Below, piece by piece: positions 8,754 through 17,541 of a DNA stretch of 64,000 bases. Position 1 is the stretch's first letter. Each line of letters begins with the position of its first letter. The stretch comes from Haloplanus ruber (GTDB lineage: Archaea > Halobacteriota > Halobacteria > Halobacteriales > Haloferacaceae). A program made the translations under genes and the position numbers. The notes under the pieces are model-generated. The model was given only the letters and a program-made list of their open reading frames with translations, was not told where the DNA came from and searched no databases. The DNA lies in assembly GCF_024494725.1 (NCBI RefSeq), contig NZ_JANHDK010000006.1:1-64000 (forward strand), read 5' to 3'.

Positions 8754-10360
8754 CCCCCTCTGTCGACCGACGTGACCGTGCCGACGCCCTTGCTCCGGCC
8801 CTCGCGGAAGACGAATCGCTGCCCTTCCTCGATCAGATAGGGGCGGAACTTGAACTCGACCGTCGCCGTACCGCGGTCACCGGGGAGGAGGTGCCCGCCC
8901 TCGGGGCGAAAAATCGCCGCCTCGCTGATCGTCTCTAGGTGGACCACGGGTTCGTAGCCCGTCCCGATCCGGGTGGGGTGGTTGAGGACGACCACCTCGG
9001 CCTCGAACTCGCGGACCGGCGTGGGATCGGCGTCGGCCGGCAGGAGTACCATCCCACGCTCGATGGCCGGTTCGGTCACGCCCTTGAGCGCGATGCCGAC
9101 GATGCGGCCCGCCTCGGCGCGGTCGACCCGGTGGTAATGCATCTCGATGGAGCGAACCTCCACCTCGCGGAAGGTGCCGTCGGGCATCGGCCCGAGGAGG
9201 AGTTCGTCGCCCGCCTCGACGCTGCCGGCGTTGACTGTCCCGGAGGCGACGGCGCCGACGCCGGTCACGGAGTAGGTGCGGTCGATGTACATCCGGAAGT
9301 CACCGTCGCCGCCGTTGGTCTTCGGCAGGCGCTCGAACAGGTCGTCGAGTGCGTCGAGGCCCGCGCCCGAGACGGCGCTGGTCCGCAAGATCGGCACCAC
9401 GTCGCCAATCTCCTCGGCGGCAGCGCTCACGCCGTGGCGCTCGATCCGGAGCGGTGTCTCCTCGACGTCCCGCAGGAGGCGTTCGACCGCGCGTTCGACC
9501 TCCTGTAACCGCTCTTCGCTCACGAGATCCGCCTTGGTGATCGCGACCATCGTCGGCAGTTCCGTCGCTAGGAGGATGCCGAGGTGTTCGCGCGTGGTCT
9601 TCGTCGGCCCGTCGTCGGCGGCGACCGTCAGGAGTCCGTAGTCGAGTTTCTGCCCGACCAGCCCGCGGATCGTGGTCCGCAACCACGGCTCGTGGCCGAC
9701 GGTGTCGACGAACGATACCAGGCGCTCGGACTCCTCGACGACGCGGGCCCGATCCGACTTCCGGTGGGGGTTGTCCATCCGCACCGGCCCCGATTCGTCG
9801 AAGCCGTACACCGCATAGGAGAGGTCCGCCGAGAGGCCGCGTTCGACCTCGTGGGGCTGGACGTCGAGATACGAGCGGGTCCCACCCTGTCCGTCGTCGG
9901 CCTGCCCGGTGACGAGCGTGCCAACGAGCGTACTCTTGCCGTGGTCGACGTGTCCGGCGGTGCCGACGACGATGTGACTGTCGTCGGTGTCGAGGATGGC
10001 GCCCTCACAGACCGTGGCGACGCCGACCAGTCCGTTCTCGTCTTCGCGGCCGACCCCCCACGTCTCCACGTCGTCGATGTGAGCGCCCGCCTCTTCGGCG
10101 AGCAAGGAAAGAACGTCCATCGACTCCGAGAACGCCGATGGCGCGATGCCGGCTACGTGGCCGTCGTCCGTGACGCCGACGACGTAGGTGGCCTCGCCGT
10201 CGCCCGACAGCACGCGGTGACGAAGCTGTGCCGCCAGACTCTCCATCCGTCCGTCTACGAGGTGAACGTCTCGCGAGAGCCGTTCCTTGAACTCGATTGG
10301 GCCGCCCTCCTCCTCGCCGCGCTCTAGGGCCTGTTCCAGGACGGCCCGATCGGCGGTCAT
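8750..10360 (-). CDS. GTPBP1-family translational GTPase
   Basis: 536 residues from ATG at 10360. The frame stays open far upstream, but that extension has no homologous character and overlaps two other genes. The N-terminal 130 residues are a family-specific domain. The G domain follows: G1 GHVDHGKS (about 136-143), G3 DTVGHEPW and G4 ITKADL. EF-Tu-like beta-barrel domains follow, consistent with the GTPBP1/GTPBP2 branch rather than EF-1 alpha. In eukaryotes these proteins act in ribosome rescue and mRNA quality control; the archaeal role is not settled. It is convergent with the importer operon. Confidence 0.85.
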   Translation of the reverse strand: MTADRAVLEQALERGEEEGGPIEFKERLSRDVHLVDGRMESLAAQLRHRVLSGDGEATYVVGVTDDGHVAGIAPSAFSESMDVLSLLAEEAGAHIDDVETWGVGREDENGLVGVATVCEGAILDTDDSHIVVGTAGHVDHGKSTLVGTLVTGQADDGQGGTRSYLDVQPHEVERGLSADLSYAVYGFDESGPVRMDNPHRKSDRARVVEESERLVSFVDTVGHEPWLRTTIRGLVGQKLDYGLLTVAADDGPTKTTREHLGILLATELPTMVAITKADLVSEERLQEVERAVERLLRDVEETPLRIERHGVSAAAEEIGDVVPILRTSAVSGAGLDALDDLFERLPKTNGGDGDFRMYIDRTYSVTGVGAVASGTVNAGSVEAGDELLLGPMPDGTFREVEVRSIEMHYHRVDRAEAGRIVGIALKGVTEPAIERGMVLLPADADPTPVREFEAEVVVLNHPTRIGTGYEPVVHLETISEAAIFRPEGGHLLPGDRGTATVEFKFRPYLIEEGQRFVFREGRSKGVGTVTSVDRGG

Positions 10361-10400
10361 AGACCGTGATACGCTATCACTCGGCAAAACCCTTTCCGTA

Positions 10401-10419
10401 GTGTGAGTACGTTTCACAC
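10401..10419 (-). promoter_or_regulatory. Perfect inverted repeat upstream of the GTPBP1-like gene
   Basis: GTGTGA (10401-10406) and TCACAC (10414-10419) form a perfect 6-base inverted repeat with a 7-base spacer. It lies 41-59 bases upstream of the GTPase start, where an archaeal regulator or activator would bind. It could also be the 3' hairpin of the upstream DnaJ-domain gene, whose stop is at 10435 on the same strand. No matching copy was noticed elsewhere. Confidence 0.3.
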
Positions 10420-10434
10420 ACGACCGCTCCGGAC

Positions 10435-10926
10435 TCAGTCCTGCAGTCGCTCGTACGCGCGGTTCACGCGCTTGAACCGCTCCTCGTCGCCGTCCTCGGC
10501 GTCGGGGTGAACCTCCTTGACCTTCGCCCGGTAGGCGCGGCGCACCTCGTCGTCGCCGGCGTCCGGGTCGAGGCCGAGCGTCTCGTAGGCTTCCCGACGC
10601 GTTGGCCCGGGGTCGGCCGTGGCGCCGGAACCGGCCCGCCCGCCGGCCGCCCCTCGACCGGCCGTGCCCCTGGCCGTCGCACCGAAGCCACCGGGGCCGG
10701 GGTTCGACCCGACCCGCGTTCCCGCGCCCGACGCTCGTCGCGCCCGCTGTCGGGTGCGTGCCTCCAGTCGCCCCGTGGCGTGGTTCCACATGATGTACGT
10801 CGTCGCCGCAAAGGGAAGCGCCAGAAACAGCAAGAACAGCTGTCGGACGAACGCGAGCACCACGAGCACGGTGGTGACGCCGGCGAACACCGCTGCCAAG
10901 CCCAGCACGAGTCGGTCCCTGTCCAC
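10435..10926 (-). CDS. Membrane-anchored DnaJ-domain protein
   Basis: 163 residues from GTG at 10926. The frame extends upstream, but the GTG start ([10 protein letters not shown]) places the first of two closely spaced membrane helices at the N-terminus. A Gly/Ala/Arg-rich linker leads to a C-terminal J domain (about 105-163) with the catalytic HPD motif in [15 protein letters not shown] and the ending NRAYERLQ. The J domain should face the cytoplasm and stimulate DnaK at the membrane. Similar short architectures are common in haloarchaea. Confidence 0.8.
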   Translation of the reverse strand: MDRDRLVLGLAAVFAGVTTVLVVLAFVRQLFLLFLALPFAATTYIMWNHATGRLEARTRQRARRASGAGTRVGSNPGPGGFGATARGTAGRGAAGGRAGSGATADPGPTRREAYETLGLDPDAGDDEVRRAYRAKVKEVHPDAEDGDEERFKRVNRAYERLQD

Positions 10927-11023
10927 ACGTACACACCGTCCGCCACCGTTGTAAGCGTCTCGCCCGTCGCCGAACGCGCGACGCGGCGAAAGCTTCAGGT
11001 CGACTCCCCGAGCACCTGCCGAT

Positions 11024-11752
11024 ATGTCCCTTCGCATCGGTGCCGCCCTGAAGAGTGGCGGCTACCGGTTCGTCAGCCGGAGCGGCGCCCTCCTCACCGT
11101 CGGCTACCTCGTCCTGTACGCCGTCTACCAGACCGGATTCAACGTCGTGATGAACGCCTTCTACGCTCGGGTGGGACTCCCGCCTGCGATACCCACGCCG
11201 GTTGCCGTCCCCGCGTCGGTCGCGGCCGTCGTCGTCGCGGCCTCGCTGCTCGCGCTCGCTTGGCTGAGCCTCGTGGCGATTCGTACCTTCGTCGCCGACG
11301 AACGCGACGCCATTCCGCGCGGGTTCTGGACCGACGGCGTCGCGTGGGCGCTCCCCAACCTCGTCGTCGGCGGCCTCTTGACCTCGCTTCTCGTGACCGT
11401 CGGACTGGTCTTCCTGCTCGTTCCCGGCCTGTTTCTGCTCGTCGGCCTCGCGTTCGTGGCGATGTACGTCGCCGTCGAGGGCGACGACTTCGTCACCGCG
11501 ATGCGGCGGAGTTGGGGGCTTGCCCGCGGCAACCGCCTGTCGATTCTCGGCCTCTTCGTCGTCGTGACGGCGCTCGGTGGCGCCGTCGGCGTCGTCTTCG
11601 GGCTGGTGAGTGTCGTCACCGCACTCGCCGGCCTCGAAGCCCTGACGCCGCTGCTCACCGCCGTCATCGTCGCGCCGGTGACGATGTACAACGTCGCGGC
11701 GGTGTCGGCGGCGTTCGATCAACTGCGTGGGGCGGGGCGCCCGGAACTCTGA
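11024..11752 (+). CDS. Multi-pass membrane protein of unknown function
   Basis: 242 residues with five or six predicted membrane helices, starting near 25 ([14 protein letters not shown]), 66, 110, 135 and 185. The stretch FRNR-like [19 protein letters not shown] resembles the repeated motif of archaeal integral membrane proteins that resemble glycerophosphoryl-diester-phosphodiesterase-linked membrane domains. I do not recognise a specific function. The start ATG at 11024 sits 97 bases from the divergent DnaJ-domain gene. Confidence 0.7.
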   Translation: MSLRIGAALKSGGYRFVSRSGALLTVGYLVLYAVYQTGFNVVMNAFYARVGLPPAIPTPVAVPASVAAVVVAASLLALAWLSLVAIRTFVADERDAIPRGFWTDGVAWALPNLVVGGLLTSLLVTVGLVFLLVPGLFLLVGLAFVAMYVAVEGDDFVTAMRRSWGLARGNRLSILGLFVVVTALGGAVGVVFGLVSVVTALAGLEALTPLLTAVIVAPVTMYNVAAVSAAFDQLRGAGRPEL

Positions 11753-11777
11753 ACCCGCTTGCGCCCGTGACCCCAGC

Positions 11778-11915
11778 GTGAGCGTCGCGAGCCTCTGTCA
11801 GATCTGTGAGTCCGCGATGGCGGTCGACACCTGCGATACGTGCGGAACGGCCGTCTGTGCGACCCACTACGACCGCGCGACCGGCCTGTGTACCGACTGC
11901 GCGGCGGGGACCTGA
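11778..11915 (+). CDS. Small zinc-finger protein, B-box-like cysteine pattern
   Basis: 45 residues from GTG at 11778, 26 bases after the membrane protein stop. A longer upstream frame exists, but this start leaves a compact zinc domain. Cysteines and a histidine follow the order C-x2-C-x8-C-x2-C-x4-C-x2-H-x7-C-x2-C, ending TDCAAGT. That is enough for two zinc sites of the B-box/treble-clef kind. Function is unknown; small zinc proteins are abundant in haloarchaea. It is convergent with pyrF, with a gap of four bases. Confidence 0.65.
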   Translation: MSVASLCQICESAMAVDTCDTCGTAVCATHYDRATGLCTDCAAGT

Positions 11916-11919
11916 CGCG

Positions 11920-12732
11920 CTACCGATACCGGTTGAGTCGCGTCTTGAGTCGCTTTGCCGCCTCGCCCGCCGCGCCGAAGTAGGCGCCCGGGTCGTCGCG
12001 CGGAGTTTCCTCGCCGGCGAAGATGATCCCGCGCGAGGAGTTGACGAGGCCGACGCCGTCCGCGAGGCCGTACTCCACCGCGGCCTCGGCGTCGCCCCCC
12101 TGTGCGCCGACGCCGGGGACGAGGAAGGGAAGGTCGGGCACCTCGGCTCGCAGCGTCTCCAGTTCCTCGGGCGCCGTCGCGCCGACCACTAGGCCGACGT
12201 TTCCGTGTTCGTTCCACAGGTCCGCGAGCGCCGCCACCCGCCGGTAGAGGGGTTCGCCCGCGGCGAGTTCGAGGTCCTGCAGGTCGGCCCCGCCGGGGTT
12301 CGAGGTGCGACAGAGGACGAACACGCCCGCGTCCGCCCGCGAGAGGAAGGGATCGAGCGAGTCCCGCCCCATGTAGGGGTTGACGGTGACCGCGTCGGCA
12401 ACATCGAGCAAGTCGGCGTACCGGCGGGAGGTGTTGCCGATGTCGGCGCGCTTGGCGTCCAGCAACACGGGAACGTCCTTTCCGTGTGCGTAGGCGACCG
12501 TCTCGCGGAGCGCCCGCCAGCCGTCGGCGTCCTCGTAGAAGGCAGCGTTGGGCTTGTAGCAGGCGGCGTGTTCGTGGGTGGCGTCGATGATCCGGCGGTT
12601 GAACGCCCACCGCGGCAGGTCGCGGTCGTCGAGGAAGTCCGGAATCCGGTCGGGGTCGGCGTCGAGGCCGACCGAGACGACGCTGTCGACGCGGTCGATC
12701 CGCTCGCCCAGGCGGTCGAAGAAGGCGGTCAT
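11920..12732 (-). CDS. pyrF: Orotidine 5'-phosphate decarboxylase
   Basis: 270 residues. It converts OMP to UMP, the last step of pyrimidine synthesis. The catalytic motif DAKRADIGNT (about 92-101) carries the Lys-Asp array. The length and the FLVPGVGAQGGD phosphate-binding segment place it in the longer PyrF subfamily 2 used by actinobacteria and haloarchaea, rather than the short form of about 210 residues. The start ATG at 12732 is the first in frame with a normal N-terminus (MTAFFDRLGERID). Confidence 0.94.
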   Translation of the reverse strand: MTAFFDRLGERIDRVDSVVSVGLDADPDRIPDFLDDRDLPRWAFNRRIIDATHEHAACYKPNAAFYEDADGWRALRETVAYAHGKDVPVLLDAKRADIGNTSRRYADLLDVADAVTVNPYMGRDSLDPFLSRADAGVFVLCRTSNPGGADLQDLELAAGEPLYRRVAALADLWNEHGNVGLVVGATAPEELETLRAEVPDLPFLVPGVGAQGGDAEAAVEYGLADGVGLVNSSRGIIFAGEETPRDDPGAYFGAAGEAAKRLKTRLNRYR

Positions 12733-12769
12733 GGGCCGACTCCGCGGGGCGCGGAGTAGAAGGTTGCGA

Positions 12770-14305
12770 CTACAGCGCCTCGTGGACGATCCGGCCGTCG
12801 ACGACGGTTAGCGCCACGTCGATGGCGGCGACCTCGTCGGCCGTCCACGGCGAGTCGTCGAGCACCACTAGGTCGGCGCACTTGCCGGGTTCGACCGTCC
12901 CCAGTCGGTCCTCGTCGAAGCCAGCGTACGCGCCACCGGCCGTGTACGCCCGGAGCGCCTCGGTCACGCCCAACTGCTGGGCTTCGGTCGGCGCGTCGAC
13001 GGCGTGAGCGACGCCGACCAGCGGGTCGAGGGGCATACAGTCACTCCCGAAGGCGAGGGGAACGCCCGCCTCGGCCAGCCGACTCAGCCGGTTCGTCTCG
13101 GTTCGGCGCTCGCCCAGGCGGTCGGCGTACAGCCCCGACGCGCCCGCCCAGCGGTGGAAGTTGGGCTGGACGGAGGCGACGACGCCCAGGTCGGCCAGCC
13201 GCTCGACCGCCGCGTCGCTCGCGAGTTCGGCGTGCTCGATCCGGTGGCGGGACTCGGCGGGGTCGTCGGCCACGTCGGCGTAGGCGTCGAGGACGGCGTC
13301 CACCGCCGCGTCGCCGATGGCGTGGGCGGCGACCTGGAACCCCGCCGCCTCGGCACCCTCGAGTAGCTCTCGGAACGCCTCGGGGCTGACCGTCCACTCG
13401 CCGCGCTCCTCGGGTGCGTCCGCGTACGGCGTCGAGAGCTTTGCCGTCCGGCCGCCGAGACTGCCGTCGGTGAACGTCTTGATCGCACCCACGCGGACCA
13501 GCCCATCGCCGTGGTTCGTCCGCAGTCCCGTCTCGACGAGGGCGTCGAGGTGGTCGGCCCAGTAGTTGAGTCGGACCCGAAGCGTCAGATCCCCGGCGGC
13601 TGCCAGGTCACGGTAGACCTGCGGGGCGTGGGACCGCCGGATCATGTCGTGTACGCCCGTTATGCCCCGCTCGTTCGCGTCCGCCTGGGCGGCCCGGAGG
13701 TGTCGCTCGGTCGCCGCCGCGTCGGGGGCGAAGGCGTCGCGGACCGCCTCGGCGGCCGCCTCGACGACGACGCCCGTCGGTTCCCCGCCCTCGCGCCGGA
13801 CGCCCGCCTCGGGCAGGTCGTCGCCGAACCGATCCAGCGCAGTCGAGGACAGCGAGACGACGTGGAGGTCCTCGCGGACGGCGACGACGGGACCCACGGC
13901 GCCGACGGCGTCTAGATCCTCCCGGGTGAGGTAGTCGCCCTCCCCCCACGCCGACTCGTCGTACCCGAACCCGAGAACCGGGTCGCCGTCGGACACGGCG
14001 TCGGCCTGGGCGCGGAGCGCATCGAGCGCCTCCGCCCGACTCTCGGCTGTCGAGAGGTCGGCGTGGACGCGCTTCCGGCCGACGACGTCCAGATGCGTGT
14101 GGGCGTCGACGAAGCCGGGGAGGAGGACTCGCCCCTCGAGGTCGACGGTTCGGGTGTCGACACCGGCCAGGAAGCCGAGTTCGTAGGTGTCGCCGACGCG
14201 GACGATCCGTCCGTCGCGGACGGCCACCGCCTCGTGGGTCTCGTCGGGGCGGGCGAGCGTGTGCACCGCCGCGTTCGTCAGAAGCAGGTCGGCGGCCTCG
14301 GTCAT
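12770..14305 (-). CDS. Amidohydrolase family 3 metal-dependent hydrolase
   Basis: 511 residues, the normal length for YtcJ-like amidohydrolases. The N-terminal strand region ends in LLPGFVDAHTHLD, which holds the HxH metal ligands. Further ligands are seen in HAIGDAAVDAVLDAY, HRIEHAEL and FGSDCMPLDP. The C-terminus returns to the small beta domain (GKCADLVVLDDSPW). The fold is a cytoplasmic TIM barrel. Family members hydrolyse diverse N-acyl, formamide or imide bonds, so the substrate cannot be named. It lies 37 bases upstream of pyrF on the same strand. Confidence 0.87.
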   Translation of the reverse strand: MTEAADLLLTNAAVHTLARPDETHEAVAVRDGRIVRVGDTYELGFLAGVDTRTVDLEGRVLLPGFVDAHTHLDVVGRKRVHADLSTAESRAEALDALRAQADAVSDGDPVLGFGYDESAWGEGDYLTREDLDAVGAVGPVVAVREDLHVVSLSSTALDRFGDDLPEAGVRREGGEPTGVVVEAAAEAVRDAFAPDAAATERHLRAAQADANERGITGVHDMIRRSHAPQVYRDLAAAGDLTLRVRLNYWADHLDALVETGLRTNHGDGLVRVGAIKTFTDGSLGGRTAKLSTPYADAPEERGEWTVSPEAFRELLEGAEAAGFQVAAHAIGDAAVDAVLDAYADVADDPAESRHRIEHAELASDAAVERLADLGVVASVQPNFHRWAGASGLYADRLGERRTETNRLSRLAEAGVPLAFGSDCMPLDPLVGVAHAVDAPTEAQQLGVTEALRAYTAGGAYAGFDEDRLGTVEPGKCADLVVLDDSPWTADEVAAIDVALTVVDGRIVHEAL

Positions 14306-14342
14306 GCCGGATGGCCGCTGGCGAGGGACCTAACTGTTGTCC

Positions 14343-14471
14343 CTACCGCCACAGCTTCCGCGCCCCGTAGGCGACCCACTCGGCGCTATAACAGACCACA
14401 CAGCCCCGAAAACGGGGCCGCGTGAGTTCCCCTCCCTCAGTGTCGGCGTCGTCGTCAGTTGCGGTAGCCAT
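14343..14471 (-). CDS. Small hypothetical protein with one CxxC motif
   Basis: 42 residues from ATG at 14471 to TAG at 14343. An acidic N-terminus (TDDDADTEGG) is followed by a basic, aromatic C-terminus with RGCVVCYSAEW and ending in KLWR. One CxxC alone would need a partner molecule to hold zinc. It lies in the 230-base space between ABCE1 and the amidohydrolase, with codon use like its neighbours. The reading frame and bias support a real gene; the function is unknown. Confidence 0.5.
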   Translation of the reverse strand: MATATDDDADTEGGELTRPRFRGCVVCYSAEWVAYGARKLWR

Positions 14472-14535
14472 ACCGACACGTCGGGTCGGGAGCGGTAAAC
14501 CCCTGAAGCGGTCGTGTGTGACTGATACCCAACCG

Positions 14536-16365
14536 TCAGGGCGCGTAGTAGTACTCGCCCTGCCGCTTCTGTTTCCGGTCGAGTTGGCTCTCGGGCTTGT
14601 TGATGCGGGGGCGTCCCGTCCGCTCGTCGCGGCGGAAGGTGATATCGAGGTCCGCGAGGAAATCGTTCATGCCCGAGCGCATATCCTGCGGGGTGGCGGC
14701 GTGGCCGCGCTGGGCGGGTTCGCCGTCGAACACCAGCAACCGGTCGGCCAGCAGGTCGATCATGTAGATGTCGTGATCGATGACCATCGCGGTGGCGTCG
14801 TGGTTCTCGGCGTACCGACGAATGGCGGTCGTCGCCTGCACCCGCTGTTCGACGTCGAGGTGCGCCGAGGGCTCGTCCAACACGTAGAGGTCGGCGTCCT
14901 CCGAGAGGCAGGCGGCGATGGCGACCCGCTGGCGCTCCCCGCCCGAGAGATCCGTCAACTGCTGTTCCATGATCTGCTCCAACTGGAGGGGGCGAGCGAT
15001 CTCCGTGTTCCAGAAGGAGGTGCCGAAGTCGTCGGTGATCGACGCGAGGAAGGTGTCGACCCGCATCGGCTGGTCGACCTCGACGTACTGGGGCTTGTAG
15101 GCGATATCGAGACGGAAGTCGAGGTCGCCCCCCTCGGGATCGATGTTCCCCGCGAACAGCTTCGCCAGGGTCGATTTCCCGATACCGTTCGGCCCGACGA
15201 CGCCCAGCACCTCGTTCTCGTAGATGGTCCCGCCCTCGACCGACAGCGAGAACTCGTCCTCGCCGTAGGATTTCCGCAGATCGGGGTAGTCGATCAGGGG
15301 CGTCCCGGTGACCGACTCGCGGGGCGCGTGTTCCTCGAACGTGATCGCCTCGGGCCGGATACGCATGTTCTCGTTGTCGAGATAGCCCTGGAGATACTCG
15401 TTGATGCCGCTGCGCACCGACTTTGGATCGGTGACGACGCCGTACGCGCCGGGTTCGCCGTAGGCGACGTGCAGGCGATCACCCAGCAGATCGAGGACGG
15501 CCAAGTCGTGTTCGACCACGAGCATCGAGCGGTCCTCCTCCTCGGCGAGTTCGCGGACGAGCCGCGCGGCGGTCACCCGCTGCCCGATGTCGAGGTAGGG
15601 GGTAATCTCGTCGAGGAAGTAGAAGTCAGCGTCCCGGGCCAGGGTGGCGGCGAGAGCCACCCGTTGAAGCTCTCCGCCGGATAGCGTGTCGATTGCCTGG
15701 TCCATCACCGGGCGGATCGACAGCCGGTCGACCAGGTCGTCGACGACGCCGCGTTCGTCGGTTCCCGCGAGCAGTTCGCGGGTCTTCCCGTCGAAGCTGT
15801 CGGGGATGCGGTCGACGTACTGGGGCTTGCGCGCGACGCTCACCTCGTCGGCCATCAGACGTTCGAGGTAGTTCTGGAGCGCGGTGCCGCGATAGCGGTC
15901 GAGCACCGTCTCCCACGCCGGTTCGGTGTCGTACCGGCCAAGGTTCGGGATGGCTTCGCCCGCGAGAGCGTGGACTGCCGTCGACTTCCCGATGCCGTTC
16001 GGGCCGAGAAGTCCCGTGACCGTCCCCGCCTCGGGGACCGGCAGGCCGTACAGCGAGAAGGCGTTCTCGCCGTAGCGGTGGACCGGCTCGTCGTCGAGTT
16101 CCGAGGGCAGGTTGATGATTTCGATGGCGTCGAACGGACACTTTTCGACGCAGATGCCACAGGTCTCGCCCAGACAGAGTTCCTCGGAGATGCTGATCTG
16201 ATCGGGGCCACCGTCGTAGAGGTCGGGGTCGTCGTGGCGCTCGTCCAGCGTGACGATACACTCCTCGCCGGTGCGGTTCGGCGGGCAGAAGTTCGCACAC
16301 TCGTAGTTACAGCGGTCGGGCTGACACCGGTCGAGGTCGACGACCGCGATGCTGTCGTCGGCCAT
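14536..16365 (-). CDS. Ribosome recycling ATPase ABCE1 (Rli1)
   Basis: 609 residues, full length. The N-terminal ferredoxin-like domain carries two clusters of cysteines (CQPDRCNYECANFC and CLGETCGICVEKCP) for two 4Fe-4S clusters. Two ABC ATPase halves follow, each with GPNGIGKST and an LSGGE(L/R)QRVA signature plus Walker B (FLDEITPYLDIG and VLDEPSAHLDVE). This is the unmistakable ABCE1 layout. It splits terminated ribosomes in the cytoplasm and is essential in archaea. The EMC6-like gene begins upstream on the same strand with one base between stop and start, so they are probably one transcript. Confidence 0.96.
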   Translation of the reverse strand: MADDSIAVVDLDRCQPDRCNYECANFCPPNRTGEECIVTLDERHDDPDLYDGGPDQISISEELCLGETCGICVEKCPFDAIEIINLPSELDDEPVHRYGENAFSLYGLPVPEAGTVTGLLGPNGIGKSTAVHALAGEAIPNLGRYDTEPAWETVLDRYRGTALQNYLERLMADEVSVARKPQYVDRIPDSFDGKTRELLAGTDERGVVDDLVDRLSIRPVMDQAIDTLSGGELQRVALAATLARDADFYFLDEITPYLDIGQRVTAARLVRELAEEEDRSMLVVEHDLAVLDLLGDRLHVAYGEPGAYGVVTDPKSVRSGINEYLQGYLDNENMRIRPEAITFEEHAPRESVTGTPLIDYPDLRKSYGEDEFSLSVEGGTIYENEVLGVVGPNGIGKSTLAKLFAGNIDPEGGDLDFRLDIAYKPQYVEVDQPMRVDTFLASITDDFGTSFWNTEIARPLQLEQIMEQQLTDLSGGERQRVAIAACLSEDADLYVLDEPSAHLDVEQRVQATTAIRRYAENHDATAMVIDHDIYMIDLLADRLLVFDGEPAQRGHAATPQDMRSGMNDFLADLDITFRRDERTGRPRINKPESQLDRKQKRQGEYYYAP

Positions 16366-16366
16366 G

Positions 16367-16681
16367 TTAGAGGGCGACGCCGGAGGTCAACAGGATTGCG
16401 AACGTGATGAACCAGAGCGCGAAGGTCATAAACGCCACGTAGAGGTGGTCCTTCGCGCCGAAGTCGGAGATGTCGACGCCGATCGCCTTCAGGACCGGAT
16501 ACTGGCCGGCGATCGCGGCCACCAGGAAGGCGAGCGACCGGGTGTCACCCGCCGCCTCGGGGTGAGTCCCGACGACGACGCCCGCGACCACCGCGGCGAC
16601 GAGGCCGCCGAGACAGGCGAGGGTGGTGACGGTCACCCCACGGATGTGTCCCGAGAGGCCCGCTTGCGTTTCCGTAGCCAT
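16367..16681 (-). CDS. EMC6-like small membrane protein
   Basis: 104 residues starting MATETQAGLSGH; nine extra upstream codons are possible but unlikely. There are three predicted membrane helices (about 26-46, 57-72 and 84-103). The segment VDISDFGAKDHLYVAFMTF matches, from memory, archaeal proteins related to EMC6, a core subunit of the eukaryotic membrane protein insertase. It ends one base before the ABCE1 start. Co-transcription with a ribosome factor is suggestive of a role in membrane protein biogenesis, but that is inference. Confidence 0.6.
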   Translation of the reverse strand: MATETQAGLSGHIRGVTVTTLACLGGLVAAVVAGVVVGTHPEAAGDTRSLAFLVAAIAGQYPVLKAIGVDISDFGAKDHLYVAFMTFALWFITFAILLTSGVAL

Positions 16682-16744
16682 ACACGCCTCTCCGGCACCG
16701 GGCATCAAAAGCCGTTCGATACGGGCGGCGACGGGTGGTCGCGG

Positions 16745-17335
16745 TCAGCGCACCACGACGCTGGCTTTCATCCCGAGAGCCTTGTGTGGCTGACAGAAGT
16801 AGTTGTACACGCCGGACTCCTCGAAGGTGTGTTCGAAGTGTACCCCGGCCTCGGTCACCATCGACCCCGAGTCGAACGCACCGTCCTCGGCGATGACGTT
16901 GTGCCCGGCGCCCTGTCCCGTCCACTCCCACTGGACGGTCGTGCCGGTCGACACCGCGATAGCGGGGGGCGCGTACGCGAAGTAGCCGTTGTTCCCTTCC
17001 GCCCCGACGGAGACGGTGACGGTGTCCTGCCCGGTCATATCCTGTACCGTCCCGTCGAAGTTGCCGACGTCGGCGAGATACTCCGAGACGGCCGCGGGAA
17101 CACCGTCGCCACCGCTGGCGCCCCCGCTTCCGCCGTCGCCACCGCTGTCGGTCGCCGTCGGGGACGCCGTCTCGGTTGCCGTCGCCGATTCCGCGTCCGT
17201 CTGCGCTTCCGTCTCCGACTCGTCGTCGCTCGCCGTGGGTGCGCTCGCGCCGCTACAGCCGGCGAGCACGCCGAGCGTTGCCGTCGCGCCGATTCCAAGC
17301 AACCGCCGTCGACTGATCGCATCCGAATCCGACAT
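16745..17335 (-). CDS. Halocyanin-like blue copper lipoprotein
   Basis: 196 residues from ATG at 17335. A twin-arginine motif (SRRRLLGIG) and a lipobox (LAGC) mark a Tat-exported, lipid-anchored protein. A Thr/Glu/Ala-rich and then Gly-rich linker of about 50 residues precedes a plastocyanin fold of about 100 residues. Type I copper ligands are visible as GHN plus CQPHKALGM (Cys, His, Met). It should carry electrons on the outer membrane face, for example to a terminal oxidase. The cytochrome c maturation island begins 206 bases away on the other strand, which fits an extracytoplasmic electron-transfer neighbourhood. Confidence 0.9.
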   Translation of the reverse strand: MSDSDAISRRRLLGIGATATLGVLAGCSGASAPTASDDESETEAQTDAESATATETASPTATDSGGDGGSGGASGGDGVPAAVSEYLADVGNFDGTVQDMTGQDTVTVSVGAEGNNGYFAYAPPAIAVSTGTTVQWEWTGQGAGHNVIAEDGAFDSGSMVTEAGVHFEHTFEESGVYNYFCQPHKALGMKASVVVR

Positions 17336-17541
17336 GTGATGCACCTACACCCGACTGTACAGCACCGGAGTGACATACGTTCGTGCCCCGAACCCAGACG
17401 CTCGGAACGATCCAACGATACAAAAGGGTCGAGACACAATCGGCGCGGTAGAGATACTCCGATGCACGGGACACGAGCGTGGGGGCCGGCGTCGGCGTCG
17501 CCGGGTCGCCAAAGTGGTCGCCGTCGGACTGAACCCTGACA

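Noticed and set aside
10361-11722. Upstream extension of the GTPBP1-like frame to 11722
   Set aside because: The extension lies antisense to the membrane protein gene and overlaps the DnaJ-domain gene. ATG at 10360 gives a full-length family protein.
16349-17539. Plus-strand frame of 396 codons
   Set aside because: It is the antisense shadow of the EMC6-like and halocyanin genes; its translation has no motif.
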